A stretch of 64,000 bases of DNA from an uncultured Muribaculaceae bacterium (GTDB lineage Bacteria; Bacteroidota; Bacteroidia; Bacteroidales; Muribaculaceae): positions 8,860 to 72,859 of the forward strand of contig CAJTPK010000018.1 of assembly GCA_910578075.1 (NCBI GenBank), read 5' to 3'. This document shows positions 8,839-17,169 of the stretch, piece after piece. The notes below the pieces were generated by a model. It was not told where the DNA came from. It did no database searches and worked only from the letters and a program-made list of their open reading frames with translations. Each line of letters starts with the position of its first letter. The stretch's first letter is position 1. The position numbers were made by a program, and so were the translations under genes.

Positions 8839-9844
8839 GATTCAATGGAGCCCCACCTACAATTACTTCCTCAAACTCGCCTCCAAAGGCATCCACAAGC
8901 TTCTTACGAATCTTTGAATAGATAAGATTATCGAGCAGAGGGACAGCCAACGTCCATCTTATACTTCCTTTGGAAATCATCGGAAGAATCTGATTCTTAT
9001 AAATTTTCTCAAGAATCAGAGGTACACATATCACAAGATTCGGCTTCACTTCTGACAAAGCCTTCAGCAAAATGCGTGGTGAAGGGGTCTTGCAGAGGAG
9101 TGTGACATGTGATCCAACAGCAAGAGGGGTCAGCATATCGAAAGCGCATCCGTAGGCATGAGCCAACGGCAGAAACGCCAGAGCTCGTGAACTTCTGAAA
9201 TGCAGCTGTGTGTCGCGCCCGAAGCACACATTACCGGCGAGATTCTCTCCAGTGAGCATCACACCTTTCGAGAATCCGGTGGTTCCAGAGGTGTAATTTA
9301 TCTCCACGACCTCCGAATTCGAACGGTCGGCATATCTTATATCCTCCGAGCGATACCCTCCGGGATATTCCTTTCGAAAACGGCGACGGAGCAAACGCAA
9401 ATTCCTCGTCATCTCCTCGCCTCTTTTCTCATGGAGTATGGACCAATCCTCAAGAGCGAGCACACCCTTGACCTTGAACAGTTTTTCGGGCTCCATATAT
9501 TCCCATATATGACCGGAGACAAACAGCATATCCGCACCGGAATGATTAACGATATGCGTGATATCCACCGGATTAAATTCAGACAGAATGGGCACTATCA
9601 CCGCACCATATGTGATTGTAGCCATATACACAAGCACCCATTCCGGAGAATCTTTTCCACAGAGGGCAATTTTAGCTCCCTGCTTCACTCCGATTGTCTT
9701 ATAGAAAAGATGAATCATCGCCATGGACGTAGCCATATCGCCATATGTCATGGTTTTACCCGTGACATAATTTGACAGAGCAGGAAGGTCCCAATTCTCT
9801 ATGAAACTCTTCTCATATATCTTGATAAAATTATCAACAGTCAT
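8825..9844 (-). pseudogene. Acyl-CoA synthetase, N-terminal part (frame broken)
   Basis: 339-residue N-terminal part of a long-chain fatty acid-CoA ligase-like protein that would activate fatty acids with ATP. The adenylation motif NYTSGTTGFSKG is intact, and the sequence continues normally to GGAPLNHEVE, then stops at TAA (8825-8827). The homologous protein would continue without interruption into the next frame; together the halves give about 550 residues, normal for the family. The start is the ATG at 9844 (MTVDNFIKIY); the frame extends further upstream, but that part has no family character. A deletion of about 10 bases (or another non-multiple of three) at the junction fits best. Confidence 0.75.
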
Positions 9845-9905
9845 ATTTTTTAATATATTAGTAGTCCGGAGCCCGAAGCCGGTATTATGAATTATGAATT
9901 CCCTA

Positions 9906-11087
9906 TCATCCCTCGAGAGCGATACGATAAATCTCCTTGCAATCATCCATCGACAGGGGGACGTATGCTCCAAGGGTATCACCCATGTTCCGTTGCAAAG
10001 ACCTAACCATCATATCTATATCCGGCTCTTTACCGACAAGCTCGCGAAGGTTTGTGGTCAGACCGAGATCATGATAGAAATTCTTAAGTTCGCTGATGCC
10101 CTCATCTATTATCTCCTCTGTGTCTTTACCTGACGGATTCACAGACATCACATTGATAGCGAAACGCCACAGCTTATCGGGATTCCGATGGGCACAGAAT
10201 GTCATCCAGGCTGGAATCATTACCGCCAGACCGGCTCCATGCGCCACATCATAAAACGCGGAAATCTCATGTTCAAGTCGATGCGAAGACCAATCCTCCA
10301 CTTTCCCAACACCACAGAGACCGTTATGGGCAAGCGTTCCCGCCCACATCACATCCGCACGAGCGGCATAATTATCACCGTCGAGCTTCAGCGACAATGC
10401 CTGATCCATGACATCACGCATTATAGCCTCAGAATATGCATCGACAAGCTGGGTATCAGGGGTATTTGAGAAATAGCGTTCAAATATATGCGCCATCATA
10501 TCCACTATGCCGCAGGCAGTCTGGAACCAAGGCAATGAATATGTCAACTCCGGATTCATTATAGCGAAACGGGGACGCAGAAAAGCCGGATACCTGACGG
10601 AAATCTTCTGATGAGTCTTTTCATTTGTTATCACTGAATTGCCACTACCCTCGCTTCCGGCAGCCGGTATGGTGAGCACCACGCCTACTGGCAATGCAGC
10701 CTGCGGACGGGATTTACCTTCATAAAAATTCCAAAAATCCTCGGTAGTCACAGCTCCGAGAGCAATTCCCTTAGCGGCATCTATCGGAGAACCGCCGCCA
10801 ACGGCGAGAAGGAAATTCACACCCTCCTCCACTGCCTTTGCAATTCCGGCATAGACACTCGAAGCAGTAGGATTAGGAGCGATTCCACCGAATTCGCAAA
10901 ACTCAATTCCAGCCTCACGCAATGAATCCTCAATTTCAGGAAGCAGACCGGTCTCCCGTATGCGCTCGCTGCCGTAAACAATCATCACCTTCGCAGCGCC
11001 GTATCTTTTGAGAGCATAGCCTGTTTTTTTCTGTGTATCGCGTCCGAATATAAACTCCGTGGGGGAGCAGAATGTAAAATTTTCCAT
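9906..11087 (-). CDS. Iron-containing alcohol dehydrogenase (YqhD/BDH-like)
   Basis: About 393-residue group III alcohol dehydrogenase, NAD(P)H-linked reduction of aldehydes. The dinucleotide-binding GGGSPIDAAKGIALG is present. The metal-binding region contains DMMAHIFERYF and the histidines in EHEISAFYDVAHGAG, as in YqhD-type butanol dehydrogenases. The start at 11087 (MENFTFCSPTEFIFG) fits the family; an in-frame ATG at 11111 is the alternative. A -7 box TACATTTG (11152-11159) and the terminator of the greA-HIT unit lie upstream, so it has its own promoter. The physiological substrate cannot be read from the sequence. Confidence 0.92.
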   Translation of the reverse strand: MENFTFCSPTEFIFGRDTQKKTGYALKRYGAAKVMIVYGSERIRETGLLPEIEDSLREAGIEFCEFGGIAPNPTASSVYAGIAKAVEEGVNFLLAVGGGSPIDAAKGIALGAVTTEDFWNFYEGKSRPQAALPVGVVLTIPAAGSEGSGNSVITNEKTHQKISVRYPAFLRPRFAIMNPELTYSLPWFQTACGIVDMMAHIFERYFSNTPDTQLVDAYSEAIMRDVMDQALSLKLDGDNYAARADVMWAGTLAHNGLCGVGKVEDWSSHRLEHEISAFYDVAHGAGLAVMIPAWMTFCAHRNPDKLWRFAINVMSVNPSGKDTEEIIDEGISELKNFYHDLGLTTNLRELVGKEPDIDMMVRSLQRNMGDTLGAYVPLSMDDCKEIYRIALEG

Positions 11088-11151
11088 ATTGATTTCTTTA
11101 GTAATTTCCATTTATTATCAGAGGCCAACTTCTTGCAAACCTCGCATAATG

Positions 11152-11159
11152 CAAATGTA
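11152..11159 (-). promoter_or_regulatory. -7 box of the alcohol dehydrogenase gene
   Basis: TACATTTG on the minus strand matches TAnnTTTG and lies just past the terminator of the upstream unit. It predicts a leader of about 60 bases. Confidence 0.5.
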
Positions 11160-11172
11160 TATAATATTTAAC

Positions 11173-11202
11173 AAAAAAAGAAGCATCCTTTCCGATGCTT
11201 CT
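11173..11202 (-). terminator. Terminator of the greA-HIT unit
   Basis: On the minus strand AGAAGCATC (11194-11202) pairs perfectly with GATGCTTCT (11179-11187) around a six-base loop, followed by a run of T (complement of 11173-11179). Confidence 0.85.
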
Positions 11203-11249
11203 TGATTTTTTCTCCGATAGAGACTCTTATGCTGCATTTTATATGCTCA

Positions 11250-11645
11250 TCAAGCCTCGAATTTTGATGCGATAGCCTCGCAAAGCTCCTTCATGCGCGC
11301 AGGATCCGGATCAGAAATTTTATTCTTGAAATCCATATCACCCTCTTTCTGAAGAGGCACGAGATGAATATGAGCATGAGGCACCTCAAGACCAAGCACT
11401 GTAACCCCGACCTTGCGGCATGGTATTGCCTCCTTTATAGCCTTAGCAACTTTTTTTGAAAAGACCATCATCTCCGCGAGATCTTCATCCTCTATATCAA
11501 AGATATAATCAGTCTCTTTCTTGGGGACAACAAGAGTATGACCCCAGTTTACAGGATTGATGTCAAGGAACGCATAGAATTTATCATTCTCCGCTACCTT
11601 ATAGCTTGGAATCTCCCCTGCTATGATTCTTGAGAATATTGTCAT
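11250..11645 (-). CDS. HIT family nucleotide-binding protein (HinT-like)
   Basis: 131-residue histidine-triad protein, a purine nucleoside phosphoramidase or related nucleotide hydrolase. The triad is seen as HAHIHLV with His90, His92 and His94, and the N-terminal TIFSRIIAGEIPSYKV is typical. It lies 32 bases downstream of greA on the same strand and is followed by a clear terminator, so greA and this gene form a two-gene unit. The true substrate is not predictable. Confidence 0.95.
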   Translation of the reverse strand: MTIFSRIIAGEIPSYKVAENDKFYAFLDINPVNWGHTLVVPKKETDYIFDIEDEDLAEMMVFSKKVAKAIKEAIPCRKVGVTVLGLEVPHAHIHLVPLQKEGDMDFKNKISDPDPARMKELCEAIASKFEA

Positions 11646-11677
11646 TGCCTCAAATTTTATATCATACCTCTTTTATA

Positions 11678-12139
11678 TCATACCTCGATTTTGATGATCT
11701 CGAAATCGATCACACCGACCGGAGCATTCACCTGCACGTGATCACCAACACGATGACCTAAAAGCGCCTGAGCAATGGGGGTGTTGGAAGCTATCTTGAA
11801 TTCGCGCAGATTCGCCTCGCTCTCAGTCACGATCGTATAGCACATGGTCATACCCTTGTCATTACGGATAGTAACCTTGTTAAGGATCTGCACCTCCTCT
11901 GTGTTGAGTTTGCTGTCGTCGATGATTCTTGCACTTGCGATAAGCTCCTTGAGCTTTGAAATCTTCATCTCAAGCATTCCCTGCGCCTCTTTGGCTGCAT
12001 CGTATTCGGCATTCTCGGACAGGTCGCCTTTATCGCGCGCTTCCGCTATAGCCTGTTTGATGGCAGGACGCTGCGCCTCAAGGGCGGAAAGTTCCTCCAT
12101 CTTTTTGTTGTACCCTTCCTGGGTAAGATATGTTGCCAT
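11678..12139 (-). CDS. greA: Transcription elongation factor GreA
   Basis: 153-residue GreA, which stimulates transcript cleavage by backtracked RNA polymerase. The N-terminal coiled coil carries the signature GDLSENAEYDAAKEAQG with the acidic tip residues, and the C-terminal FKBP-like domain ends in VGVIDFEIIKIEV. Length is normal. The nearest good promoter (TTTG 12533-12536, 20-base spacer, TAACTTTG 12505-12512) lies about 360 bases upstream, and the intervening leader holds a foldback repeat element and other hairpins. Expression may therefore be affected by that insertion. Confidence 0.97.
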   Translation of the reverse strand: MATYLTQEGYNKKMEELSALEAQRPAIKQAIAEARDKGDLSENAEYDAAKEAQGMLEMKISKLKELIASARIIDDSKLNTEEVQILNKVTIRNDKGMTMCYTIVTESEANLREFKIASNTPIAQALLGHRVGDHVQVNAPVGVIDFEIIKIEV

Positions 12140-12199
12140 AATTATATTTTGTTAAATTTTAAACTCTAAATCAAATCCCTGTGGCATAAAGAAAAACCA

Positions 12200-12390
12200 C
12201 TAAGAAACTGTTTAAATTTATTACGAAAATTATGTTATATCCTTTCTTTCAGGAATTTTGAGTGTCTTTACGGCTGTTTCAGCCAAGTGTTATCGGTCAA
12301 AACCGAAAGGTTTCTCCCTCTTCCACTTGCTGAAACATCTCGGAAATACATCTCAAAATTCTCTGAAAATAAATTTAAACAGTTTCTAAG
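12200..12390. repeat. Foldback (MITE-like) element in the greA leader
   Basis: Terminal inverted repeats AAACTGTTTAAATTTATT (12205-12222) and its exact complement (12368-12385) are flanked by a direct CTAAG (12200-12204, 12386-12390), which looks like a five-base target duplication. The interior is itself a long imperfect palindrome: TTTCAGGAATTTTGAG and GTTTCAGCCAAGTG on the left find near-exact inverses on the right. It encodes no protein. Confidence 0.7.
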
Positions 12391-12401
12391 GGATGAAATA
12401 A

Positions 12402-12500
12402 AAAAATAAAGAATCCTTTTTCTCGATTCGGCATCGTCTCCACTGAGACAACCCGGAAAAAAAAGACCCTTTCTGACGGCATGCCGTCGTTCCTATTTCG
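12402..12500 (-). ncRNA. Candidate small RNA or attenuator block, greA leader
   Basis: Downstream of the minus-strand promoter the sequence can form, in order, a five-base stem inside the perfect palindrome GACGGCATGCCGTC (12475-12488) followed by eight T, a seven-pair stem TTGTCTC/GAGACGA, and a GAATC/GATTC stem followed by a T-rich run. This resembles a short terminated RNA or an attenuated leader. No family is recognised. Confidence 0.25.
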
Positions 12501-12504
12501 GGTG

Positions 12505-12536
12505 CAAAGTTAACTCTTTTCTTTTGATATAACAAA
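12505..12536 (-). promoter_or_regulatory. Promoter driving greA (distal)
   Basis: TTTG (12533-12536) and TAACTTTG (12505-12512) on the minus strand are separated by exactly 20 bases, a full match to the Bacteroidetes -33/-7 promoter. Confidence 0.65.
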
Positions 12537-12584
12537 TATCGCCCCTTTTTTATCATAAATATTTTATGATTTTCTAATTTTTAT

Positions 12585-12592
12585 TAACTTTG
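12585..12592 (+). promoter_or_regulatory. -7 box of sufE
   Basis: TAACTTTG fits TAnnTTTG and predicts a leader of about 25 bases before the sufE ATG at 12621. No clear -33 TTTG is seen. Confidence 0.5.
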
Positions 12593-12620
12593 AGGGCGAA
12601 TCCAATATAACATAGAATAT

Positions 12621-13055
12621 ATGAGCGTAAACGAAACACAAGACGAAATAATTGAAGAATTCGAAGGCCTCACCGACTGGATGGACCGATATGCATATAT
12701 CATAGAGCTTGGCAACACGCTTCCGGAATTCCCCGAAAACTTGAAAACTCCTGAAAATCTCATAGAAGGATGTCAGAGCCGGGTATGGATCTCCGCTGAA
12801 CGCGAGGAAAATGGCAAGATCAGATTTGAGGCAGATTCCGACGCACTGATTGTGAAAGGTATTGTCGCGCTTCTGATGAGAGTGCTCAATAACCGCACTC
12901 CTGACGAGATTCTTGACGCCGACCTCTATTTCATTGACAAGATCGGGCTGAAAGACCATCTGTCACCCACGCGTTCAAACGGACTTGTAGCTATGGTGAA
13001 GCAGATTCATAATTACGCCAAGGCATACCGTCTTCTCGATGCAAATAACAACTAA
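12621..13055 (+). CDS. sufE: SufE family sulfur-acceptor protein
   Basis: 144-residue SufE-like protein that accepts persulfide sulfur from a SufS-type cysteine desulfurase during iron-sulfur cluster assembly. The active cysteine is Cys51 in IEGCQSRVW, and LKTPENLI before it is characteristic. The usual Bacteroidetes start and length are kept. A POT transporter gene follows after 11 bases, so they may be co-transcribed, although no functional link is evident. The partner sufS is not in the window. Confidence 0.93.
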   Translation: MSVNETQDEIIEEFEGLTDWMDRYAYIIELGNTLPEFPENLKTPENLIEGCQSRVWISAEREENGKIRFEADSDALIVKGIVALLMRVLNNRTPDEILDADLYFIDKIGLKDHLSPTRSNGLVAMVKQIHNYAKAYRLLDANNN

Positions 13056-13066
13056 AAATTAATTAT

Positions 13067-14587
13067 ATGTTTAAAAACCAACCCAAGGGCCTGATCCCCG
13101 CCGCTCTTTCAAATATGGGCGAACGGTTTGGCTACTACATCATGAACGCCGTGCTCGTGCTGTTCCTTTGCTCGAAGTTCGGTCTGAAAGAGGAGACAAG
13201 CGCCATTGTCTACTCATGTTTCTATGCAGGAATCTACATCCTGAGCCTTGTCGGAGGTCTTATAGCCGACCGTACACAAAACTACAAGGGAACGATCATC
13301 TCCGGTCTTATGGTGATGACTGCCGGATATGTAGTGCTGGCAGTGCCAATCCTTGCCACTCCCGAGAACACTACATGGCTGCTGACCCTCACATGCGCCG
13401 CGCTTTTCCTCATTGCCTTCGGAAACGGACTTTTCAAAGGTAATCTCCAGGCTATTGTTGGTCAGCTTTACGATAATCCCCGCTACGCATCACAGCGTGA
13501 CGCCGGTTTCCAGATTTTCTATGTATTCATCAACATCGGCGGTGTCGCAGCCCCGTTCATTGCCCCGATGCTCCGCTCATGGTGGTTAGGTGTGCATAAC
13601 CTTGCATACAACGCATCGCTTCCGGCACTCTGCCATGAATATCTTAGCGTTACCGACAACATGAACCAGCAGAATGCCGACAACCTCTACGCCCTCATAT
13701 CCGATATGGGAGGCAACATACAGGATGTATCAGCTTTCTGCACACAGTATCTTGATGTGTTCAACACAGGTATCCACTACAGCTTCATCGCCTCAGTGGC
13801 AGCTATGCTCATCTCGCTTGTGATCTTCCTGCTCACAAAGAACGGTCTCCCCTCTCCCGCCAAGAAAGGCAAGACAGAGACAGTCAAATACACCCCCGAA
13901 GAGAAGGCGCAGATGGCAAAAGAGATCAAACAGCGCATGTACGCTCTCTTCGCTGTTCTCGGCATCGCAATCTTCTTCTGGTTCTCATTCCATCAGAACG
14001 GGACATCACTTTCCCTCTTCGCCCGCGACTTCGTGAAGACAGACTCCGTGCAACCGGAGATCTGGCAGGCTTTGAACCCCTTCTATGTGATCATCCTCAC
14101 CCCGGTGGTAATGTGGATATTCTCACGTCTCTCCAAACGCGGTAAAGAGATCTCCACTCCTAAGAAAATCGCCATCGGCATGGGACTTGCGGGTATCGCT
14201 TACCTCTTCCTTGTTATTTTCTCCGCTGTTAAAGGTTATCCTTCGGCAAATGAATTCAAGGAGCTTGCACCCGCAGTGGCGGAAGGTCTGAAGACCGGTC
14301 CGTGGGTATTGTTCGTGCTTTACTTCTTCCTGACAGTCGCAGAACTTTTCATATCTCCGCTCGGACTCTCGTTTGTATCAAAAGTAGCGCCCAAGCATCT
14401 TCAGGGTCTTTGCCAGGGTCTCTGGCTCGGAGCCACAGCAGTCGGCAATCTTCTGCTCTGGATCGGCCCGCTCATCTACAACGCCTGCCCGATATGGGTG
14501 GCATGGACAGTATTCCTGTCAGTATGCGTTGTCTCCATGGGCGTGATGTTCGCTATGGTCAACTGGCTTGAAAGAGTGACAAAATAA
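13067..14587 (+). CDS. POT/PTR family proton-dependent peptide transporter
   Basis: 506-residue inner-membrane protein of the proton-dependent oligopeptide transporter family (major facilitator superfamily). The signature ERFGYY occurs at the end of the first segment (SNMGERFGYYIMNAV), GGLIADRT follows the second helix, and the FQIFYVFINIGG motif is present. About 12 or more membrane segments are visible, with a non-membrane insertion around residues 185-225. It imports di- or tripeptides coupled to protons. A terminator lies 23 bases beyond the stop. Confidence 0.9.
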   Translation: MFKNQPKGLIPAALSNMGERFGYYIMNAVLVLFLCSKFGLKEETSAIVYSCFYAGIYILSLVGGLIADRTQNYKGTIISGLMVMTAGYVVLAVPILATPENTTWLLTLTCAALFLIAFGNGLFKGNLQAIVGQLYDNPRYASQRDAGFQIFYVFINIGGVAAPFIAPMLRSWWLGVHNLAYNASLPALCHEYLSVTDNMNQQNADNLYALISDMGGNIQDVSAFCTQYLDVFNTGIHYSFIASVAAMLISLVIFLLTKNGLPSPAKKGKTETVKYTPEEKAQMAKEIKQRMYALFAVLGIAIFFWFSFHQNGTSLSLFARDFVKTDSVQPEIWQALNPFYVIILTPVVMWIFSRLSKRGKEISTPKKIAIGMGLAGIAYLFLVIFSAVKGYPSANEFKELAPAVAEGLKTGPWVLFVLYFFLTVAELFISPLGLSFVSKVAPKHLQGLCQGLWLGATAVGNLLLWIGPLIYNACPIWVAWTVFLSVCVVSMGVMFAMVNWLERVTK

Positions 14588-14610
14588 TCCGTAACTCCAC
14601 ATTTTTGATA

Positions 14611-14659
14611 AAAATATTAAACCGGACCGTCTTGAAGGCGGTTCGGTTTAATATTTTTT
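14611..14659 (+). terminator. Terminator after the POT transporter gene
   Basis: AAATATTAAACCGGACCG pairs with CGGTTCGGTTTAATATTT (one G-T pair) around a nine-base loop and ends in six T. Confidence 0.88.
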
Positions 14660-14692
14660 AAGATTTTGCAAGGTTATTCCAAAAACTATGAA

Positions 14693-14700
14693 TAAATTTG
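14693..14700 (+). promoter_or_regulatory. -7 box of the 14725 lipoprotein gene
   Basis: TAAATTTG; predicted leader about 21 bases. It overlaps the TTG at 14698, which argues against that codon as the start. Confidence 0.5.
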
Positions 14701-14724
14701 CACCGTCATTTGTTAAAAATTGTA

Positions 14725-15312
14725 ATGACTACAACGAAGCATTTATTTGCAGTTATCTTAGGCATATCCGCAGGTCTTTTCTTCATCGCGACCGGATGCC
14801 GTAAATCAACCTCCGCGACAACTGTTGCCGCGGATTCCACATCATTATATTCCGAGGAATATCATGCCGACAATGACATCGCCATGACCTTGAGAAGCAT
14901 CACCGACGCCCTTCGTGTCGGAGAACCGCTCGACACGCTTGATTACAATTTCGAGGGAGTGCTCACAGACGGCGAGGGACACCCGCTTTATACCGACATC
15001 CAAGGCTCGCCGGGAACGTGGGAAGTCGACGTTATCTCCCCCACCACAGCCGTGATACGAAATATATATCTTGGCGATCTGCTTCCCGATGATCTTGAAA
15101 GCTACATAGCGGGAAGCCTGAACCTCACAAGCGACAACATCATCGAATCAACAGAATTCGATGACGACGATGAGGCGCAACTTGTTATCTATGATTTTGG
15201 AGGAGGATACCTGCGCATCGAGACCCGCGCCGCTGTCGCTCCCAACGGACTCGAAGGTCCGCTGATGAGCATCGTGGCGATACGCAATGATGACCCCTCG
15301 AAGAAGAATTAA
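14725..15312 (+). CDS. Predicted lipoprotein of unknown function
   Basis: 195-residue protein. A hydrophobic signal ends in FIATGC, so Cys25 is a likely lipidation site. The mature part is acidic, with a run of Asp/Glu at TEFDDDDEAQ, and has no family I recognise. The start at the ATG at 14725 is preferred to an upstream TTG because the -7 box overlaps the TTG. Its stop overlaps that of the convergent MBL hydrolase gene by four bases, leaving no room for a terminator between them. Confidence 0.75.
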   Translation: MTTTKHLFAVILGISAGLFFIATGCRKSTSATTVAADSTSLYSEEYHADNDIAMTLRSITDALRVGEPLDTLDYNFEGVLTDGEGHPLYTDIQGSPGTWEVDVISPTTAVIRNIYLGDLLPDDLESYIAGSLNLTSDNIIESTEFDDDDEAQLVIYDFGGGYLRIETRAAVAPNGLEGPLMSIVAIRNDDPSKKN

Positions 15313-16316
15313 TTCTTAAGCGACCTGAATACAAACCAGCGCGTAGGCTCAAACCGCGGCAATGCCATCAACTGCACATCCGCCTTGCGGTCAAGTATTG
15401 TCTCAGCGGCATTCCCCACAACCTTACCGGCACTTTCCAGCGCTTCCCTTACAGTTTTCAGCGCTTTTGACGGAGTATTGTTATCCTGCGAAAGATGACA
15501 CAGAAATATATATTTCAGTTCCGGATTTATTATATCCTTTAGGAATGCACCAGTGGCGACATTATCCATATGTCCGTTCTCAGTCTGTATCCTTGCCTTC
15601 AGATATTCCGGATATTTACCGAACCTAAGCATGTCAAGGTCATAATTGGCCTCAATCACAAGATAATTTGCCCTGCTCATATAATGCCTGGCTCTATCGG
15701 TCACGGCTCCGAGGTCTGTGGCGAGCACAAACCTGCGGTCGTCAAACTCAATCGAAAAACCCATATTATCAGTGCCGTCATGAGGAACCTCAAAAGCGGT
15801 TATCTCAAAATCGGCAATCTTGAACGGAATCTCCTTAAAAATGGGATGATGGTAATCTTTGATGCGCTTTGATATGCTGTGGCGGCGCAGAATGCCTCCG
15901 AGCACACGGTTAGTGCAGAAGAGCCGGATATGCTTGTGGTTTCTGACAATATTATACGCATAGCGGACATGATCGGAATGGTCGTGGGTAAGCAGAAGCG
16001 CCTTAACAGAACCCATGGATATTCCGTTGGAAGCAAGCATGCTCTCCACATCCTGTGTCTTCACTCCGGCATCTACCAACACTCCACCCCGTTTTGTACC
16101 CACATAACAGCAGTTGCCACTCGAGCCGGAGCCAAGCGACATATAATAAAGATTATTTTCCGAACGATGATCGGAGGCAATATCCTCATTGGTTATATCA
16201 AGGTCAGTATAACCGCATTGCCCTTTGACACTGCGCCCTGCATCCGCGGCATCCGGCTGCCACTCTTCGAAAGGTAGCTGAGGATGGTTATAGAAGCGTA
16301 TCTTCTTAGCGCACAT
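15309..16316 (-). CDS. MBL-fold metallo-hydrolase (YycJ/WalJ-like)
   Basis: 335-residue metallo-beta-lactamase fold protein. The zinc-binding motif THDHSDH is intact, preceded by SLGSGSSGNCCYVG, which is typical of the YycJ-like branch of DNA/RNA-processing hydrolases. The frame is open to an ATG at 16391, but I choose 16316 (MCAKKIRFYNHPQLPFEEW) because upstream codons would be buried in the rsmI-like gene; this start overlaps that gene by 11 bases. Cytoplasmic. A nuclease or phosphodiesterase function is inferred from the fold only. Confidence 0.85.
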   Translation of the reverse strand: MCAKKIRFYNHPQLPFEEWQPDAADAGRSVKGQCGYTDLDITNEDIASDHRSENNLYYMSLGSGSSGNCCYVGTKRGGVLVDAGVKTQDVESMLASNGISMGSVKALLLTHDHSDHVRYAYNIVRNHKHIRLFCTNRVLGGILRRHSISKRIKDYHHPIFKEIPFKIADFEITAFEVPHDGTDNMGFSIEFDDRRFVLATDLGAVTDRARHYMSRANYLVIEANYDLDMLRFGKYPEYLKARIQTENGHMDNVATGAFLKDIINPELKYIFLCHLSQDNNTPSKALKTVREALESAGKVVGNAAETILDRKADVQLMALPRFEPTRWFVFRSLKN

Positions 16317-17067
16317 TACGCCTGCCTCCTTTCTTCTCCTGACCCTGTGCCACCCCCCGGTAAATAAGGAATATCGCCGGACGCTTGTCATAATTCTCCT
16401 TGCACCCCTTCCATTTCGAGGCGGGGAGAGTAATTACTGACTCCCTTTCCGGATCCGTAATATCGCAAGCCACGCAGAGACGCGTATCTGGGCGTAGATT
16501 CTCACTCAGAAAACGCACCATGCTGTTGTTACGGTATGGAGTCTCGATGAATATCTCTGTCCTGTTTTTTGTCTGGGACTCATTTTCAAGTTCTCTTACA
16601 GCCCGAGCCCTTTCCTTCTCGTCAATAGGCAGATAACCGTTGAAAGCGAAACCCTGCCCATTAAATCCGGAAGCCATCAGAGACATAAGTATGCTTGACG
16701 GTCCCACCAAAGGCACCACCCTCATTCCTTCCCGCTGTGCGATCTCAACGGCAAGCGCGCCGGGATCCGCAACAGCAGGACATCCCGCCTCGCTCATCAC
16801 GCCGACCGATTCTCCATGACGGAGCGGGTCAAGCCAGGAGCTGACCTCCGTAAGATCAGTATGGCCGTTAAGTTCATGAAAAGTTATTGAATCTATATCG
16901 AACGATTTATCCCAGCGTTTGAGGAAACGGCGGGCAGTGCGGACATTCTCCACTATGAGATACCGCAGACTTTTAACCACCGGCAGATTGCCTGATGGCA
17001 GAACGCTCTCCAGCGGGGCATCACTGATATTTACAGGTATAAGATATAGGGCTGCTTCATCTTTCAT
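16306..17067 (-). CDS. RsmI-like tetrapyrrole methylase family protein
   Basis: 253-residue SAM-dependent methyltransferase of the RsmI type, which 2'-O-methylates C1402 in 16S rRNA. SEAGCPAVADPG corresponds to the GTPxISDPG motif, followed by PLVGPSSILMSLMASGF and FIETPYRNN. The N-terminus is shorter than in the proteobacterial enzyme, as usual for the Bacteroidetes variant, so rRNA specificity is likely but not proven. The ATG at 17067 follows a TAATTTTG box by four bases, suggesting a leaderless mRNA. The MBL gene overlaps its 3' end. Confidence 0.85.
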   Translation of the reverse strand: MKDEAALYLIPVNISDAPLESVLPSGNLPVVKSLRYLIVENVRTARRFLKRWDKSFDIDSITFHELNGHTDLTEVSSWLDPLRHGESVGVMSEAGCPAVADPGALAVEIAQREGMRVVPLVGPSSILMSLMASGFNGQGFAFNGYLPIDEKERARAVRELENESQTKNRTEIFIETPYRNNSMVRFLSENLRPDTRLCVACDITDPERESVITLPASKWKGCKENYDKRPAIFLIYRGVAQGQEKKGGRRNVR

Positions 17068-17071
17068 ATTG

Positions 17072-17079
17072 CAAAATTA
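17072..17079 (-). promoter_or_regulatory. -7 box four bases before the RsmI-like start
   Basis: TAATTTTG on the minus strand; the spacer to ATG is CAAT. The predicted start of transcription falls at or next to the A of the ATG. Confidence 0.55.
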
Positions 17080-17134
17080 AGCATACCGCACGTAATTATA
17101 AAATCCATACGCATATTATTTCCTCTTTTTTTGT

Positions 17135-17142
17135 TAATTTTG
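17135..17142 (+). promoter_or_regulatory. -7 box of the rRNA methylase-copA unit
   Basis: TAATTTTG, predicting a leader of about 24 bases to the ATG at 17170. It probably serves the whole run of genes to lolD. Confidence 0.5.
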
Positions 17143-17169
17143 ATAAATATTTATTCCAATATCCCTACC

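Larger units (their letters stand above)
12140..12620. other. greA-sufE divergent intergenic region
   Basis: 481 bases without a protein gene. From left to right it holds the greA start region, a 190-bp foldback element (12200-12390), a block with small hairpins and a 14-base perfect palindrome (12475-12488), the greA-side promoter (12505-12536) and the sufE promoter (12585-12592). Confidence 0.65.

Noticed and set aside
9844..9982. Upstream extension of the acyl-CoA synthetase N-terminal frame to 9982
   Set aside because: The added 46 residues have no family similarity and overlap the end of the alcohol dehydrogenase gene; the ATG at 9844 gives the normal N-terminus.
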